Below are positions 7,558 to 16,523 of a stretch of DNA of 49,170 nucleotides, piece after piece (positions within the stretch are counted from its first letter, which is position 1; each line of letters begins with the position of its first letter). The notes under the pieces are model-generated. The model was not told the DNA's origin. It did not search any database and saw nothing but the letters and a program-made list of their open reading frames with translations. The position numbers and the translations under genes were made by a program. Origin of the DNA: Caballeronia jiangsuensis (GTDB taxonomy: Bacteria; Pseudomonadota; Gammaproteobacteria; Burkholderiales; Burkholderiaceae); contig JFHF01000053.1 in assembly GCA_000648925.1 (NCBI GenBank), positions 1 to 49,170 of the forward strand. Direction: 5' to 3'.

Positions 7558-7926
7558 TCACGAGCCTGGCGGAATGCGGCGCCACGTCATCGCCACAGCG
7601 AGGAAGAAAACGACGTAGGCGAGCGTGAATACCCAGACCGGTAAATCGAAATAAAGACAGGCGCCGACCCAGCGCTGCACGAACCCTTGCGCGCCCGTCT
7701 CCCCGGCGCGCAACTGATCTTCCAGAACGGTGAGCGGGCAGGGAAGTCCGACGACGGCGAGCGTCGCGACGATACCGATAGCCGCGATGTGCGCCCTTCG
7801 AAACGCGCGGTTTCGAACCCACTTGCGTTTCGTTGCGGCGCCCACCCAGATAGCGATCAATCCGCCGACGATGAAAAGCACGATCAGCGCGTGCAGCACG
7901 AGAATCGCGTTGGCAAGCCAGATCAT
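7558..7926 (-). CDS. DUF2784 membrane protein
   Basis: The 122-residue protein has three or four hydrophobic segments (~5-28, 45-62, 95-113). It carries the DUF2784 signature region around VGLPCPLTVLEDQLR, which links a membrane helix to a conserved amphipathic stretch. Function of the family is unknown. It is convergent with the cupin gene (11-base gap) and stands alone on this strand. Confidence 0.85.
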   Translation of the reverse strand: MIWLANAILVLHALIVLFIVGGLIAIWVGAATKRKWVRNRAFRRAHIAAIGIVATLAVVGLPCPLTVLEDQLRAGETGAQGFVQRWVGACLYFDLPVWVFTLAYVVFFLAVAMTWRRIPPGS

Positions 7927-8038
7927 TTTCGAATAGCGCTTCGTTTCTCGCTATGAGTGGCAGCGTTTGAGCCTCTGATCTTATCCCATGCGAATAGCCT
8001 TCTATAAAATGGAGCGATATTGAGTCACGCGATAAGTA

Positions 8039-9064
8039 ATGCCTCTAATGCCATCCACGACCAATTTCGCTAGAACGACAAGGCAAGCGCATCCTCGCAT
8101 GCACGACATGCGTGTCATGCGAATCGGCTTTCTGCTTCTGGAAAACTTCTCGCTGATCGCGCTCGGCACGGCCGTCGATCCGTTGCGCATCGCCAATATG
8201 CTCGTCGAGCGCGTGGTCTACGAGTACACGCTGATCGGCGCGAATGGCGACGTCGTGCGGTCGAGCGACGGCATTCGCGTAATCCCCGATGTCTCGATGC
8301 CGGAGGCGGGCGACTTCGACGCGGTGTTCGTCGTCGGACCGAATCCGATTCCACGCAAGGGCATTGGCGCGATCATGGACTGGCTCCGCTTGCAGGCGCG
8401 TCGCGGCAGTGCGCTCGGTGGTCTCGATACCGGCAGCTATTTTCTCGCGCGCGCGGGCCTGCTCAATGGATATCGCTGCACGATTCACTGGGAGGACCAG
8501 GACACGCTGCTGGAGCAGTTTCCGAAGCTTACCGTGTCGAATCGGCTCTACGAGGTGGATCGTGATCGATACACATGCAGCGGCGGCGTCGCGCCGCTCG
8601 ATCTGATGGTGCATTTGCTCGCGCTTCCACCGGGCAGTCCCGCGCTCGCGGCGCGCGTGCTCGAATTGCTCGTCGCAGAGAGGCGCGGTCATGAAGAGCG
8701 GCAGGTGACGTCGCTCAGGCAATACATCGGCGATGCGCACGCGAAACTCGACGAAGCATTGCAGGTCATGGAAAGCAATATCGAGGAGACGCTCAGCATC
8801 GCGGAAATCGCGGCATTCGTGAAGGTTTCCCAACGTCAGCTCGAGCGATGGTTCCAGGAGCGCTTCGACAAGACACCGGCGCAGGCTTACCTCGAAATAC
8901 GCCTTCTGCGAGCGCGTCAATTGCTTTATAGAACCGCGCGCACGCTCGAAGAAGTTTGCGCGCGCACCGGCTTCACATCGCTCACTCATTTCTCTACACG
9001 CTACAAGGCTCAGTTCGGCATCTCGCCGATAGCCGATCGCCGGCGGTATCAAAAGTCCCTCTAA
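8039..9064 (+). CDS. GlxA-type AraC regulator, likely of creatine catabolism
   Basis: The 341-residue protein (321 if started at the ATG at 8099) has an N-terminal DJ-1/PfpI-like (GATase1) domain, ~25-190, and a C-terminal AraC double helix-turn-helix, ~230-335 (IAEIAAFVKVSQRQLERWF and EEVCARTGFTSLTHFSTRYK). The elbow reads DTGSY where the catalytic cysteine of amidotransferases would be, so the domain is a sensor. GTIHW-like GYRCTIHWE is intact. Relatives such as GbdR/CdhR sense quaternary amines and related nitrogen compounds. The gene sits directly in front of creatinase and a transporter. A 21-bp-spaced direct repeat at 9100-9131 in the gap to creatinase suits it as activator. The start is uncertain because no upstream ribosome site is convincing. 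Confidence 0.88.
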   Translation: MPLMPSTTNFARTTRQAHPRMHDMRVMRIGFLLLENFSLIALGTAVDPLRIANMLVERVVYEYTLIGANGDVVRSSDGIRVIPDVSMPEAGDFDAVFVVGPNPIPRKGIGAIMDWLRLQARRGSALGGLDTGSYFLARAGLLNGYRCTIHWEDQDTLLEQFPKLTVSNRLYEVDRDRYTCSGGVAPLDLMVHLLALPPGSPALAARVLELLVAERRGHEERQVTSLRQYIGDAHAKLDEALQVMESNIEETLSIAEIAAFVKVSQRQLERWFQERFDKTPAQAYLEIRLLRARQLLYRTARTLEEVCARTGFTSLTHFSTRYKAQFGISPIADRRRYQKSL

Positions 9065-9099
9065 AAGTGGCGCAGACAGGCGTCGTTCGTGGTTAACCC

Positions 9100-9131
9100 T
9101 TGATGTCGAAAATGAGAATTTTGACGTCGAA
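9100..9131 (+). promoter_or_regulatory. 21-bp-spaced direct repeat upstream of creatinase
   Basis: TTGATGTCGAA (9100-9110) recurs as TTGACGTCGAA (9121-9131), 10 of 11 bases identical and exactly 21 bases apart, i.e. two helical turns. Tandem half-sites of this spacing are typical of AraC-family activators. It lies 76 bases before the creatinase ATG. Confidence 0.6.
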
Positions 9132-9206
9132 TCAGGAAATATTCGAAACCACCACGCTCCTACCATTCACTCACACCGACGGACTTTTCACCCAGGAGCT
9201 GAGTGC

Positions 9207-10418
9207 ATGAAAATGGAGAACCTCATCCGCATCGAGAACGGCGATAAAGCGAAGCACACGTTCTCCGACGCCGAATACGCGAATCGCTACGGCAGGCTGC
9301 GCGAACTGATGGCCCGCGAACACATCGACGCTGTCCTGTTCACGTCGTATCACAACATCAACTACTACGCCGACTTTCTGTATTGCTCGTTCGGGCGCAA
9401 ATACGGTCTTGTCGTGACGCCGAAGAAAGCCGTGTCGATTTCAGCGAACATCGACGGCGGCCAGCCGTGGCGCCGCACCGTGGGCGACTACAACGTCGTT
9501 TATACGGACTGGCAACGCGATAACTTTTTCCGCGCCGTGCAAGGAGAAATCGAAAACAAGGGACGCGTGGGTGTCGAGTTCGATCAGCTTCCGGTCGAGA
9601 TGTTATCGAAGCTGAAGGCCGCGCTGCCATCGGTCGAATTCGTCGATATCGGTGTGCAGACGATGCGCATGCGCATGATCAAATCGGCGGAAGAAATCGA
9701 TGTCATCAAGCACGGCGCGAATGTATGCGATGCCGGCGGCGCGGCGCTCGCACAGGCCGTTCGCGAAGGCGTGCCCGAGCACGAAGTGGCGCTTGCATCG
9801 ACGCAGGCGATGGTGCGCGAAATCGCCCGCCGCTTTCCCGATTCGGAACTCATGGATACCTGGACCTGGTTTCAATCCGGCATCAACACGGACGGCGCGC
9901 ACAATCCCGTCACCACGCGCAAGGTCGAAAAAGGCGACATCCTCAGCCTCAATTGCTTCTCGATGATCGCGGGATATTACACGGCGCTCGAACGCACGAT
10001 GTTCTTCGATCACTGCTCCGACGCTCATCTGCGCCTGTGGAAGATCAACGTCGAGGTCCATGAGGCGGGGCTCGAACTCATCAAGCCGGGCGCGCGCTGC
10101 TGCGATATCGCAAACGAGCTCAACAAGATTTACGCCGAATACGGCGTACTGCAATACCGGACCTTCGGTTACGGCCATTCGTTCGGCGTGCTTTCGCATT
10201 ACTACGGACGCGAAGCGGGGCTCGAACTGCGCGAGGACATCGACACGGTGCTCGAACCGAACATGGTCGTCTCGATGGAGCCGATGATCATGCTGCCGCA
10301 AGGGCTGCCCGGTGCGGGCGGTTATCGCGAACACGACATCCTCGTCGTCGGCGAGAAGGGCGCGACCAACATCACGGGTTTCCCTTATGGACCCGAGCAC
10401 AACATCATCGCTGCCTGA
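9207..10418 (+). CDS. Creatinase (creatine amidinohydrolase)
   Basis: The 403-residue enzyme hydrolyses creatine to sarcosine and urea (EC 3.5.3.3). It matches the Pseudomonas putida enzyme closely over its whole length as I recall it, including TSYHNINYY (46-54), ANIDGGQPWRRTVG and SGINTDGAHNPVTTRKV. Active-site residues known for creatinase are all at the same numbers: Phe62, Arg64, His232 (the general acid/base), Tyr258, Glu262, Arg335, Glu358 and His376. The fold is the M24 'pita-bread', but the metal ligands of aminopeptidases are absent, as expected. An AGGAG site precedes the ATG at 9207. It is cytoplasmic. The MHS transporter that follows probably imports the substrate. The sarcosine oxidase needed next is not in the window. 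Confidence 0.95.
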   Translation: MKMENLIRIENGDKAKHTFSDAEYANRYGRLRELMAREHIDAVLFTSYHNINYYADFLYCSFGRKYGLVVTPKKAVSISANIDGGQPWRRTVGDYNVVYTDWQRDNFFRAVQGEIENKGRVGVEFDQLPVEMLSKLKAALPSVEFVDIGVQTMRMRMIKSAEEIDVIKHGANVCDAGGAALAQAVREGVPEHEVALASTQAMVREIARRFPDSELMDTWTWFQSGINTDGAHNPVTTRKVEKGDILSLNCFSMIAGYYTALERTMFFDHCSDAHLRLWKINVEVHEAGLELIKPGARCCDIANELNKIYAEYGVLQYRTFGYGHSFGVLSHYYGREAGLELREDIDTVLEPNMVVSMEPMIMLPQGLPGAGGYREHDILVVGEKGATNITGFPYGPEHNIIAA

Positions 10419-10497
10419 GCGGGCAATGCACGAACCGGCGACGGTGTCGTCGCCGGACCGCACGAAGCAATCGCATCATCACGTCCGGAGACATTCG

Positions 10498-11841
10498 ATG
10501 AACACGGAAAGAGCGGTAACCGCGCAGGTTGTGTTGCCCGAGGCGTTGGATAAGGGAAGCACGCAAGTCGATCCGAAGCTATTGAAGCGTGCCGCCTGCG
10601 CGAGCTTCATCGGCAATTTCGTCGAGTGGTTCGACTATGCATCTTATGGCTATCTGGCGACGATCATCGCCGTCGTGTTCTTTCCCAAGACCGACGGCGC
10701 GACGGGTTTGCTCGCCGCCTACGGCGTGTTCGCGATCTCGTTCATTGTGCGGCCGATCGGCGGTATTGTGTGGGGCCACGTCGGCGACAGGATAGGCAGA
10801 CGCACTTCTTTGTCCTTGTCGATTCTCATCATGTCGTGTTCGACTTTCGTGATCGCGCTGTTGCCGACTTATGCGCAGGTCGGCATGCTCGCACCGGTTC
10901 TGCTGCTTCTGGTGCGCGTGGTGCAGGGCTTCTCTGCTTCGGGTGAATATGCGGGCGCGGCCGCATTCCTCGCCGAATATGCGCCGGACAAGCGGCGCGG
11001 CTTCTATACGAGCATTGTTCCGGCCAGCACGGCTGCAGGTCTTTTGTTCGGTTCGATACTTGTCGCGCTCATGCATGCCGCGCTCACGAGCGAACAATTG
11101 CACTCCTTCGGCTGGCGTCTGCCGTTTCTGCTGGCCGCGCCATTTGGACTGATCGGGCGGTATATCCGCGTCAAGTTGGAAGATACGCCGCGCTTCAAGG
11201 CTATGGAACGGAATCATCATGGCGCGCAGACGCCGATAGCCGAATTGCTGTCGAAGCATCGTGGGCGGATGCTGATTGCTTTCGGCGTGACCTGCCTCAA
11301 TGCAGTGGCGTTTTATCTGGTGCTGAGCTATATGCCCACGTATCTCTCTACCGAGATGGGGATGAGCGAGACGGCCTCGTTCATGGCGGCGACCATTTCT
11401 CTTGCGACGTATATCGGCCTGATCTTCGTAATGGGCGCAATATCCGACCGCGTGGGACGGAAGTCGATGCTTATCGGCGCATCGATTCTGTTCGCCGTAT
11501 TGACGGTGCCGCTTTTCAAGGGCCTGGCGGGCGCGAGCTTCGCGATGATCGTCGCGATCCAGATTGCGTTCGGCGCGCTGCTCACGATGAACGACGGCAC
11601 GTTGCCGTGCTTTTTATCGGAGATCTTCCCGACTCGCGTGCGTTATAGCGGCTTCGCATTCTGCTTCAATGCGGCGAATGCGCTCTTCGGCGGCACGGCG
11701 CCGCTCGTCGCGACATGGCTCATCGGCGTCACGGGCAACCGGCTGGCTCCGGCGTGGTATCTCGTGGGGGCAGCGGGTGTCGCGCTCGTTGCGATGCTCG
11801 CAAGCCGCGAGACTTCAAATGCGCCGCTGGCGGATGAGTGA
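10498..11841 (+). CDS. MHS-type MFS transporter, likely creatine uptake
   Basis: The 447-residue protein has about 12 membrane helices. The N-terminal FIGNFVEWFDYASYGYLAT is the hallmark of the metabolite:H+ symporter family (ProP, KgtP, ShiA relatives). HVGDRIGRR between helices 2 and 3 and a second copy (SDRVGRKS) fit the MFS. The ATG at 10498 has GGAG eight bases upstream; an earlier in-frame start at 10312 would overlap creatinase and has no support. It lies 79 bases after creatinase and is probably co-transcribed. The substrate (creatine or creatinine) is inferred from context only. Confidence 0.88.
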   Translation: MNTERAVTAQVVLPEALDKGSTQVDPKLLKRAACASFIGNFVEWFDYASYGYLATIIAVVFFPKTDGATGLLAAYGVFAISFIVRPIGGIVWGHVGDRIGRRTSLSLSILIMSCSTFVIALLPTYAQVGMLAPVLLLLVRVVQGFSASGEYAGAAAFLAEYAPDKRRGFYTSIVPASTAAGLLFGSILVALMHAALTSEQLHSFGWRLPFLLAAPFGLIGRYIRVKLEDTPRFKAMERNHHGAQTPIAELLSKHRGRMLIAFGVTCLNAVAFYLVLSYMPTYLSTEMGMSETASFMAATISLATYIGLIFVMGAISDRVGRKSMLIGASILFAVLTVPLFKGLAGASFAMIVAIQIAFGALLTMNDGTLPCFLSEIFPTRVRYSGFAFCFNAANALFGGTAPLVATWLIGVTGNRLAPAWYLVGAAGVALVAMLASRETSNAPLADE

Positions 11842-11874
11842 CGGCGGCGAGAAGCGTATGCGATAGTCCGGCTA

Positions 11875-12837
11875 CTACCAGTTCCTGGACGAAATAAAGG
11901 ACTTCAACTGTGCGGCGACGATGCCGTATCCGGCATCGTTGAGATGGACCGTGTCCGAGCGTAGTGAAGTCGGCGGGATATTGTTCATATGGTCCATGAC
12001 ATCCTGAGGAAGGTTCGGATCGTACGAATTGACCAGAACAGTCTCGATGTCGACGAAATTGTCGGGATATGCCGCTTTCAATTCGGCATTGATCTGGTCG
12101 ATGTGTTGCGCGCCAAGGGCGCCGGCATACTCGTAGCTATACTCGCCTTTTATGACCGACAGTACGGCAAAGCGCGCGCTGGAAGGCTTGAGCCACTGCA
12201 CGATAGCTTTGACATCGGCGACGACGGTTGCAACGTCGTCGTAGTTGTTTCGACCGACCCATATGATGGCAGTCCACGCATCATAGCCTTCCGAATCGGC
12301 GAGAAACGCGGAACCGGGAGAACACGGGACGGCTTGGCCGGATGCGTCACGCGTGAATGTGTAGATCTCGCTCGTGGAAGGCGGACCGCCGACTGCCGTA
12401 CGTTGCAGCACGCCGTGAACCGAACAGAGGCTTCCGGATTTGCTGCGGGCGGTGTCGTCGGCGGGTGTCGATAGCAGATCGATAGACAAGCTCGCGACAC
12501 TGACCGCAGTGGTGCTCGCCGGGACAGCGTTTCCGTCGAGCGTCAGTGCCGACGGTAGCGCGCCGATCCGCGATGCTATCTGCGTCGATGTCTGACCTCC
12601 AATGCCGAGATTCGCATATGACCTGTCATTCAACATTCCAGAAAGCACAGCAGGATATCCACCATCGCTCGATCCGACGCCTTCCGTCAGGCTATCGCCG
12701 ATAGCAACCAGACTCGATGAAGACGTCGTGGGTGCCTTGACGGCCTGTGCAACGTCTGATGAAGAAGACCCGCCGCCGCAAGCGTTCAGCAAAAGACCGG
12801 CGGCGATCGCTGCCATGAGTGACTGCGCACGGTTCAT
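11875..12837 (-). CDS. SGNH/GDSL-family lipoprotein hydrolase
   Basis: The 320-residue precursor starts at the ATG at 12837 (AGGGAAAG site). A lipoprotein signal ends at LLNAC (Cys20), followed by a Gly/Ser linker. The SGNH blocks are AIGDSLTEG (Ser49), LGIGGQT (~78-83), GRNN (195-198, Asn197) and DTVHLND (Asp295, His298). These enzymes are esterases or deacetylases. It is the third gene of a minus-strand unit behind the polymerase and beta-helix genes, so it may remove acetyl or other ester groups from the exopolysaccharide at the cell surface. Target compartment (inner-face of outer membrane or periplasm) is not resolved. Confidence 0.88.
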   Translation of the reverse strand: MNRAQSLMAAIAAGLLLNACGGGSSSSDVAQAVKAPTTSSSSLVAIGDSLTEGVGSSDGGYPAVLSGMLNDRSYANLGIGGQTSTQIASRIGALPSALTLDGNAVPASTTAVSVASLSIDLLSTPADDTARSKSGSLCSVHGVLQRTAVGGPPSTSEIYTFTRDASGQAVPCSPGSAFLADSEGYDAWTAIIWVGRNNYDDVATVVADVKAIVQWLKPSSARFAVLSVIKGEYSYEYAGALGAQHIDQINAELKAAYPDNFVDIETVLVNSYDPNLPQDVMDHMNNIPPTSLRSDTVHLNDAGYGIVAAQLKSFISSRNW

Positions 12838-12865
12838 CGTCTTTCCCTGGTTTGTCGGTGTTACT

Positions 12866-14719
12866 TCAATTGGTGCATGTGTTGCCGCTGGCGAATTCAG
12901 GGCAGCCGCTGCGCACCATCGTGTTATTTTGGAAAACGTTGTATTTCGGCGCTCCCACATTGTCGATCAGTATGTCTTTGAGATGCAGATACTTGCTATA
13001 GACACTTCCCGTATACGGGACGGCCTCCAACCCGCGCATAAAAGGCCCGTCGGGATCTCGGACCGTAGCCGCCTGCCATGTGAGACCCCGGTCATCTATC
13101 TCGATTGCCGGATTGCTGTCGATGAATACATTGTCGGAAATTACGTTGTCTCTGCCACCGCCCACAAAGACTGCGTGGGTAACGCGCACGAACTCGTTCG
13201 CCAAAACATACGTTCCGCTGATTTGATCGTCGAGATAAACGCCTCGCACATCCCGGGAAGGTGTTCCAATGTCATGGAGATGGTTATCGCGTATTACATT
13301 GCCGCGTTGAGTCCAGTCCTGACCCATGTAGACAGCGCCGGCGTCGCTCGAGTCCTGAACCACGTTGTAGATTTCATTGGACGCAAGCGTATGGTCGTTG
13401 CCCTCCAGTTTGACGGCCATATGCGGCGCATCGTGAATGCGGTTTTCGCTTGCGACGTTTCCAACGCCCGACAATTGAATTCCGGGCCGATACGTATAGT
13501 TCCAAAGGCTGTAGTTGTAGATATCGTTACCGGAGACGGTTGACTCGCCCGGTGCCAGGCTCGTCCGATCTCCCGCTGTTATGTACACCCCGCCGTCGCC
13601 GACATCGTGGATGCTGCAATTCGTAACCTGGATTCGGTTCCCCGTAGCGTCGATGGCGCGTCCACCGATGTTGTGAATCGTCGAGTTGACCACGCGGATG
13701 TTATCCGAATTCGTGACGACGATTGCCGGGCCACGCGACAATTCGAAATTCAGGCCGTTCAGTTCAACGTCGCTTGCGCCATCCAGTGTCATCAACGATT
13801 CGGCATTCGATATCTCAGTACCCGACATATCGTTGGACGGCGGCCAGAAAAGAATACGTCGGCCCTTGACATCGAGGAGCCAATCACCCGGAGCAGTCAG
13901 TTGAGAGGGAACATTCTCAAGGAAAAATCGTCCGCCGATCTGGGTTGGAATAGACGGAGCCGCGCCGAGCACGATACGGCTTCCGCTGCTGTTTGCTGCA
14001 ACTACCGGCAGTGCCTCCATGGCCCAGTCATAGGAAAAGTAGCCCGCCGCAAAGAGGGTTATCTCACTTGTGAATCGACCGGGAGGCGTGGGCGTGACAT
14101 AGACCGTGTCGGGCTCACCGGCATTCGCGGAAGTGATGGTCGCATAGTCAGTCCGCGGCCAGCGCGCCAGGCGCATTCGCGTGCCTTTGAAGTAGAGGTC
14201 CGTGTTCGCCACGGTGGCAGGATTGTTCCAGCCATGAGCCTCCAGATCATGAAGTCCGGAAGGGCTTGCGGAGAAATCGAAGACGCGAATAGCCGACCTC
14301 GAAGCAGGCGGAACGTCCGTCAACTCGCCCGACCTGAGAGCGCGTGATTGAGTAAGCTCTTTACCGCCGCTGATTCGTACCGCGCCAGCATTGATGGCAT
14401 AGATTCGCAAAGGAGGGAGCGGCGATCCCGAGGCGTTCGGCGCGATCCGGATAGGCGCTGAAACCCGATATACGCCGTCCATGACCGCAATGGACACGGT
14501 CGCTGGCGCTTTGGAGTCGTAATACTGACTCGCTCTTTTTATCGCTTCTCCGATATCCGCGAGCGGGCCGCTCGAAGTGCCGAGTGCGGTGCTTAAGCCA
14601 GAAGACTTATTGTTCCCGTGCTCCGCGACATACAGCGTCGTACCGTAGCCGTGACTTCCACTCAACAGGAAAAGCGAAAACATCAGCCATCTCATGCATG
14701 ACCGGAATTTCGGCTTCAT
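12866..14719 (-). CDS. Secreted right-handed beta-helix protein (putative polysaccharide lyase or hydrolase)
   Basis: The 617-residue precursor has a signal peptide (1-~26) and starts its mature part with a TTLYVAEHGNN strand. That start is common in parallel beta-helix enzymes, followed by a GxYRVSAPIRI region. Residues ~330-560 hold successive PbH1 coils rich in Asn (for example VVNSTIHNIGG, VTNCSIHDVGDGG, ASENRIHDAPH, ASNEIYNVV, IRDNHLHDIG). This fold is used by pectate and alginate lyases, epimerases and some glycosidases. Its ATG overlaps the stop of the Wzy-like gene (ATGA), so the two are translationally coupled. The likely job is cutting or trimming the EPS made by this locus. The reaction type cannot be read from sequence. 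Confidence 0.85.
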   Translation of the reverse strand: MKPKFRSCMRWLMFSLFLLSGSHGYGTTLYVAEHGNNKSSGLSTALGTSSGPLADIGEAIKRASQYYDSKAPATVSIAVMDGVYRVSAPIRIAPNASGSPLPPLRIYAINAGAVRISGGKELTQSRALRSGELTDVPPASRSAIRVFDFSASPSGLHDLEAHGWNNPATVANTDLYFKGTRMRLARWPRTDYATITSANAGEPDTVYVTPTPPGRFTSEITLFAAGYFSYDWAMEALPVVAANSSGSRIVLGAAPSIPTQIGGRFFLENVPSQLTAPGDWLLDVKGRRILFWPPSNDMSGTEISNAESLMTLDGASDVELNGLNFELSRGPAIVVTNSDNIRVVNSTIHNIGGRAIDATGNRIQVTNCSIHDVGDGGVYITAGDRTSLAPGESTVSGNDIYNYSLWNYTYRPGIQLSGVGNVASENRIHDAPHMAVKLEGNDHTLASNEIYNVVQDSSDAGAVYMGQDWTQRGNVIRDNHLHDIGTPSRDVRGVYLDDQISGTYVLANEFVRVTHAVFVGGGRDNVISDNVFIDSNPAIEIDDRGLTWQAATVRDPDGPFMRGLEAVPYTGSVYSKYLHLKDILIDNVGAPKYNVFQNNTMVRSGCPEFASGNTCTN

Positions 14720-16062
14720 GGTGTAGCAGCGACATCTGTCACTGGCTTCGCGAGCCGAGAAGGTGAGGCTCTGAGATAAAGAAGGCGATCCACAGGCTCA
14801 TCCGCTGACGACAAACCGCGCCTTCCGTTATTTGCGTCGAAACCCGCCTTGAAGAGTATCAGGGATAAGGAAATCAGGGTCGCCTTATCGTAAGTAAAGA
14901 TACTGCCATTGAATTGCATCGAAAGAACGAGAAAGACAATCTCGGGAAAGCCGCAACGTAGAAAGAGGATCGCCAACATGGCAATGCCGCCGCATATCCC
15001 GTATAGGAGAAACATGTTGATCAGCCCATTGTCACTTGCACCGGCGCTCAAATCCGTTGCAGCTAGAACCTCACTCGAGACTAGCTTCGCGAGGGATTCG
15101 GACGGGACGCCGAGCACGTAACCTTTTTCAAGAACCTGACTCACCGCCTGAAAGGGATAGATGAATCGTGCGAGGAACGACATGTCCGTTCCCCGCATGA
15201 TGTCGGTGACTCGGTCGCTCATCACGAGGCCGGCGCCAGTCGCGAAGAGAAGAGCGGCGAGTATGATCCCCGCCGTCTTCGCAGGGGACGGCCTGGTCGT
15301 GAAGAGAAGCATGATGACGATGGAGATGATTCCGCTCGTCGTCTGAGCCAGCAAGACAGTCGCCATCGCGGCGGCGATGAACGCCATCTTCCCGCCGTGG
15401 CGTCCCTTGAGAACATTCTGGCTCACGAAAACGAGGCATAGCACGATAAACCCGAGGTACGACGGTTCCGAATACGTAGCGGATGGTCGTATCACGGTAA
15501 GGATGCCGTGCGCTTGTTCGAATTGAAGCCAACAGGCCGCCACCGTCCAGCACCCGCCCGGAATGTTTGGCGGAGCAAAAAGCGCGTATGGGACAAAGAA
15601 TAGTTCGCTTCGACTGAGCTTGAGATCGACGGCCTGCAGCGCACTCATAACCAGCAGCGCGATCATGAGTATCCAGATTGCTCTCCCGATTCTCGCCTGG
15701 CTCTCGACGCTGAAGTTCAACCTGACTGTTTTGAGCACGACGAGAACAAAGAAGCAGGCCGCTTCGCGAAGAGACCGATACAACGCGTCGACGGAGAAGT
15801 CGTCCGGTGAAAAAAGATGTGGAATGACGACGAGCACGACACCGAGAAGTCCCACACCGAGCCAAAGAGGCGTCAGCCGTTTGATCGTGTAGATGCAGGC
15901 GAGGGCGAAGCAAGCACTTCCTATCGACAGGTGAACGGTGTAGCCGAACTGTATCGAAATCACGCACGCCATTCCCGCCGCGACCACGATCCAGCCCGCG
16001 TCCGCCGGTCGGGCGATCGGCAGTGACGTCACATCATCGAAATGTGTGCTCGAAGTACGCAT
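14716..16062 (-). CDS. O-antigen/EPS polymerase (Wzy-like)
   Basis: The 448-residue protein has about 11-12 membrane segments with a long periplasmic loop near the centre, the layout of Wzy polymerases. The loop contains SATYSEPSYLGF, similar to the conserved RPSGTFxEPSxxG region of O-antigen ligase/polymerase proteins. It would join undecaprenyl-linked repeat units made by this cluster on the periplasmic side of the inner membrane. It heads a minus-strand unit with the beta-helix protein and the SGNH lipoprotein. Wzy proteins diverge strongly, so the call rests on topology, the motif and the context. Confidence 0.8.
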   Translation of the reverse strand: MRTSSTHFDDVTSLPIARPADAGWIVVAAGMACVISIQFGYTVHLSIGSACFALACIYTIKRLTPLWLGVGLLGVVLVVIPHLFSPDDFSVDALYRSLREAACFFVLVVLKTVRLNFSVESQARIGRAIWILMIALLVMSALQAVDLKLSRSELFFVPYALFAPPNIPGGCWTVAACWLQFEQAHGILTVIRPSATYSEPSYLGFIVLCLVFVSQNVLKGRHGGKMAFIAAAMATVLLAQTTSGIISIVIMLLFTTRPSPAKTAGIILAALLFATGAGLVMSDRVTDIMRGTDMSFLARFIYPFQAVSQVLEKGYVLGVPSESLAKLVSSEVLAATDLSAGASDNGLINMFLLYGICGGIAMLAILFLRCGFPEIVFLVLSMQFNGSIFTYDKATLISLSLILFKAGFDANNGRRGLSSADEPVDRLLYLRASPSRLAKPVTDVAATP

Positions 16063-16523
16063 AGGTCGGCAATGTCACTCAGTGAGCGCGGCTAAATCGC
16101 GAAGTGGACTGTCAGACGTCGCGTTGTGGAAATGTACGCCGTTGCGAAAGATCGGATGAAGGTCGGACGGAAATCGCCAACACCTTGTCGGGACCCACCC
16201 AATCCATCGGCGGAAGTTTGCAATGGCCTTTAAAAGACCACGAAAGTCTCTTCATAAAGTATGAATTAAAAGAAGCTTGATAACTTTGATATGACCTGAT
16301 TCATGCATCGCGTCTATACGAACGTCCGTATCCATTCATCCGTATGATCGATGTTGAATTTTTTTCATATGGAAAGCTATTTTTGTCGAAGTCTCGACGT
16401 AATTTTTTCTTGCCTGTAACCTGCGCTCGTGAGCTCATCGAATCGCACGTTTCGATGAAGCCCGGTAGTCGATCTGCTCATTTAGTACGAAGAACACTAA
16501 CGCAACGACCTAGGGGCTCCGCG
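16063..16523. promoter_or_regulatory. Divergent promoter region, Wzy operon / GlxA-type regulator
   Basis: These 461 bases are distinctly AT-richer than the rest, especially 16215-16420, and should hold promoters for both directions. An 8-bp inverted repeat lies at 16435-16458. I saw no JUMPstart/ops element. An in-frame upstream start at 16344 extends the regulator but looks untranslated. Confidence 0.5.
16435..16458. promoter_or_regulatory. Inverted repeat TCATCGAA-N8-TTCGATGA
   Basis: This is a perfect 8-base dyad with an 8-base spacer, ending 65 bases before the regulator start. It could be an autoregulatory operator or an RNA hairpin in the leader. Confidence 0.35.

Noticed and set aside
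16063..16523. JUMPstart/ops element for the EPS operons
   Set aside because: I looked for the GGCGGTAG core here and in the other EPS gaps and found none.
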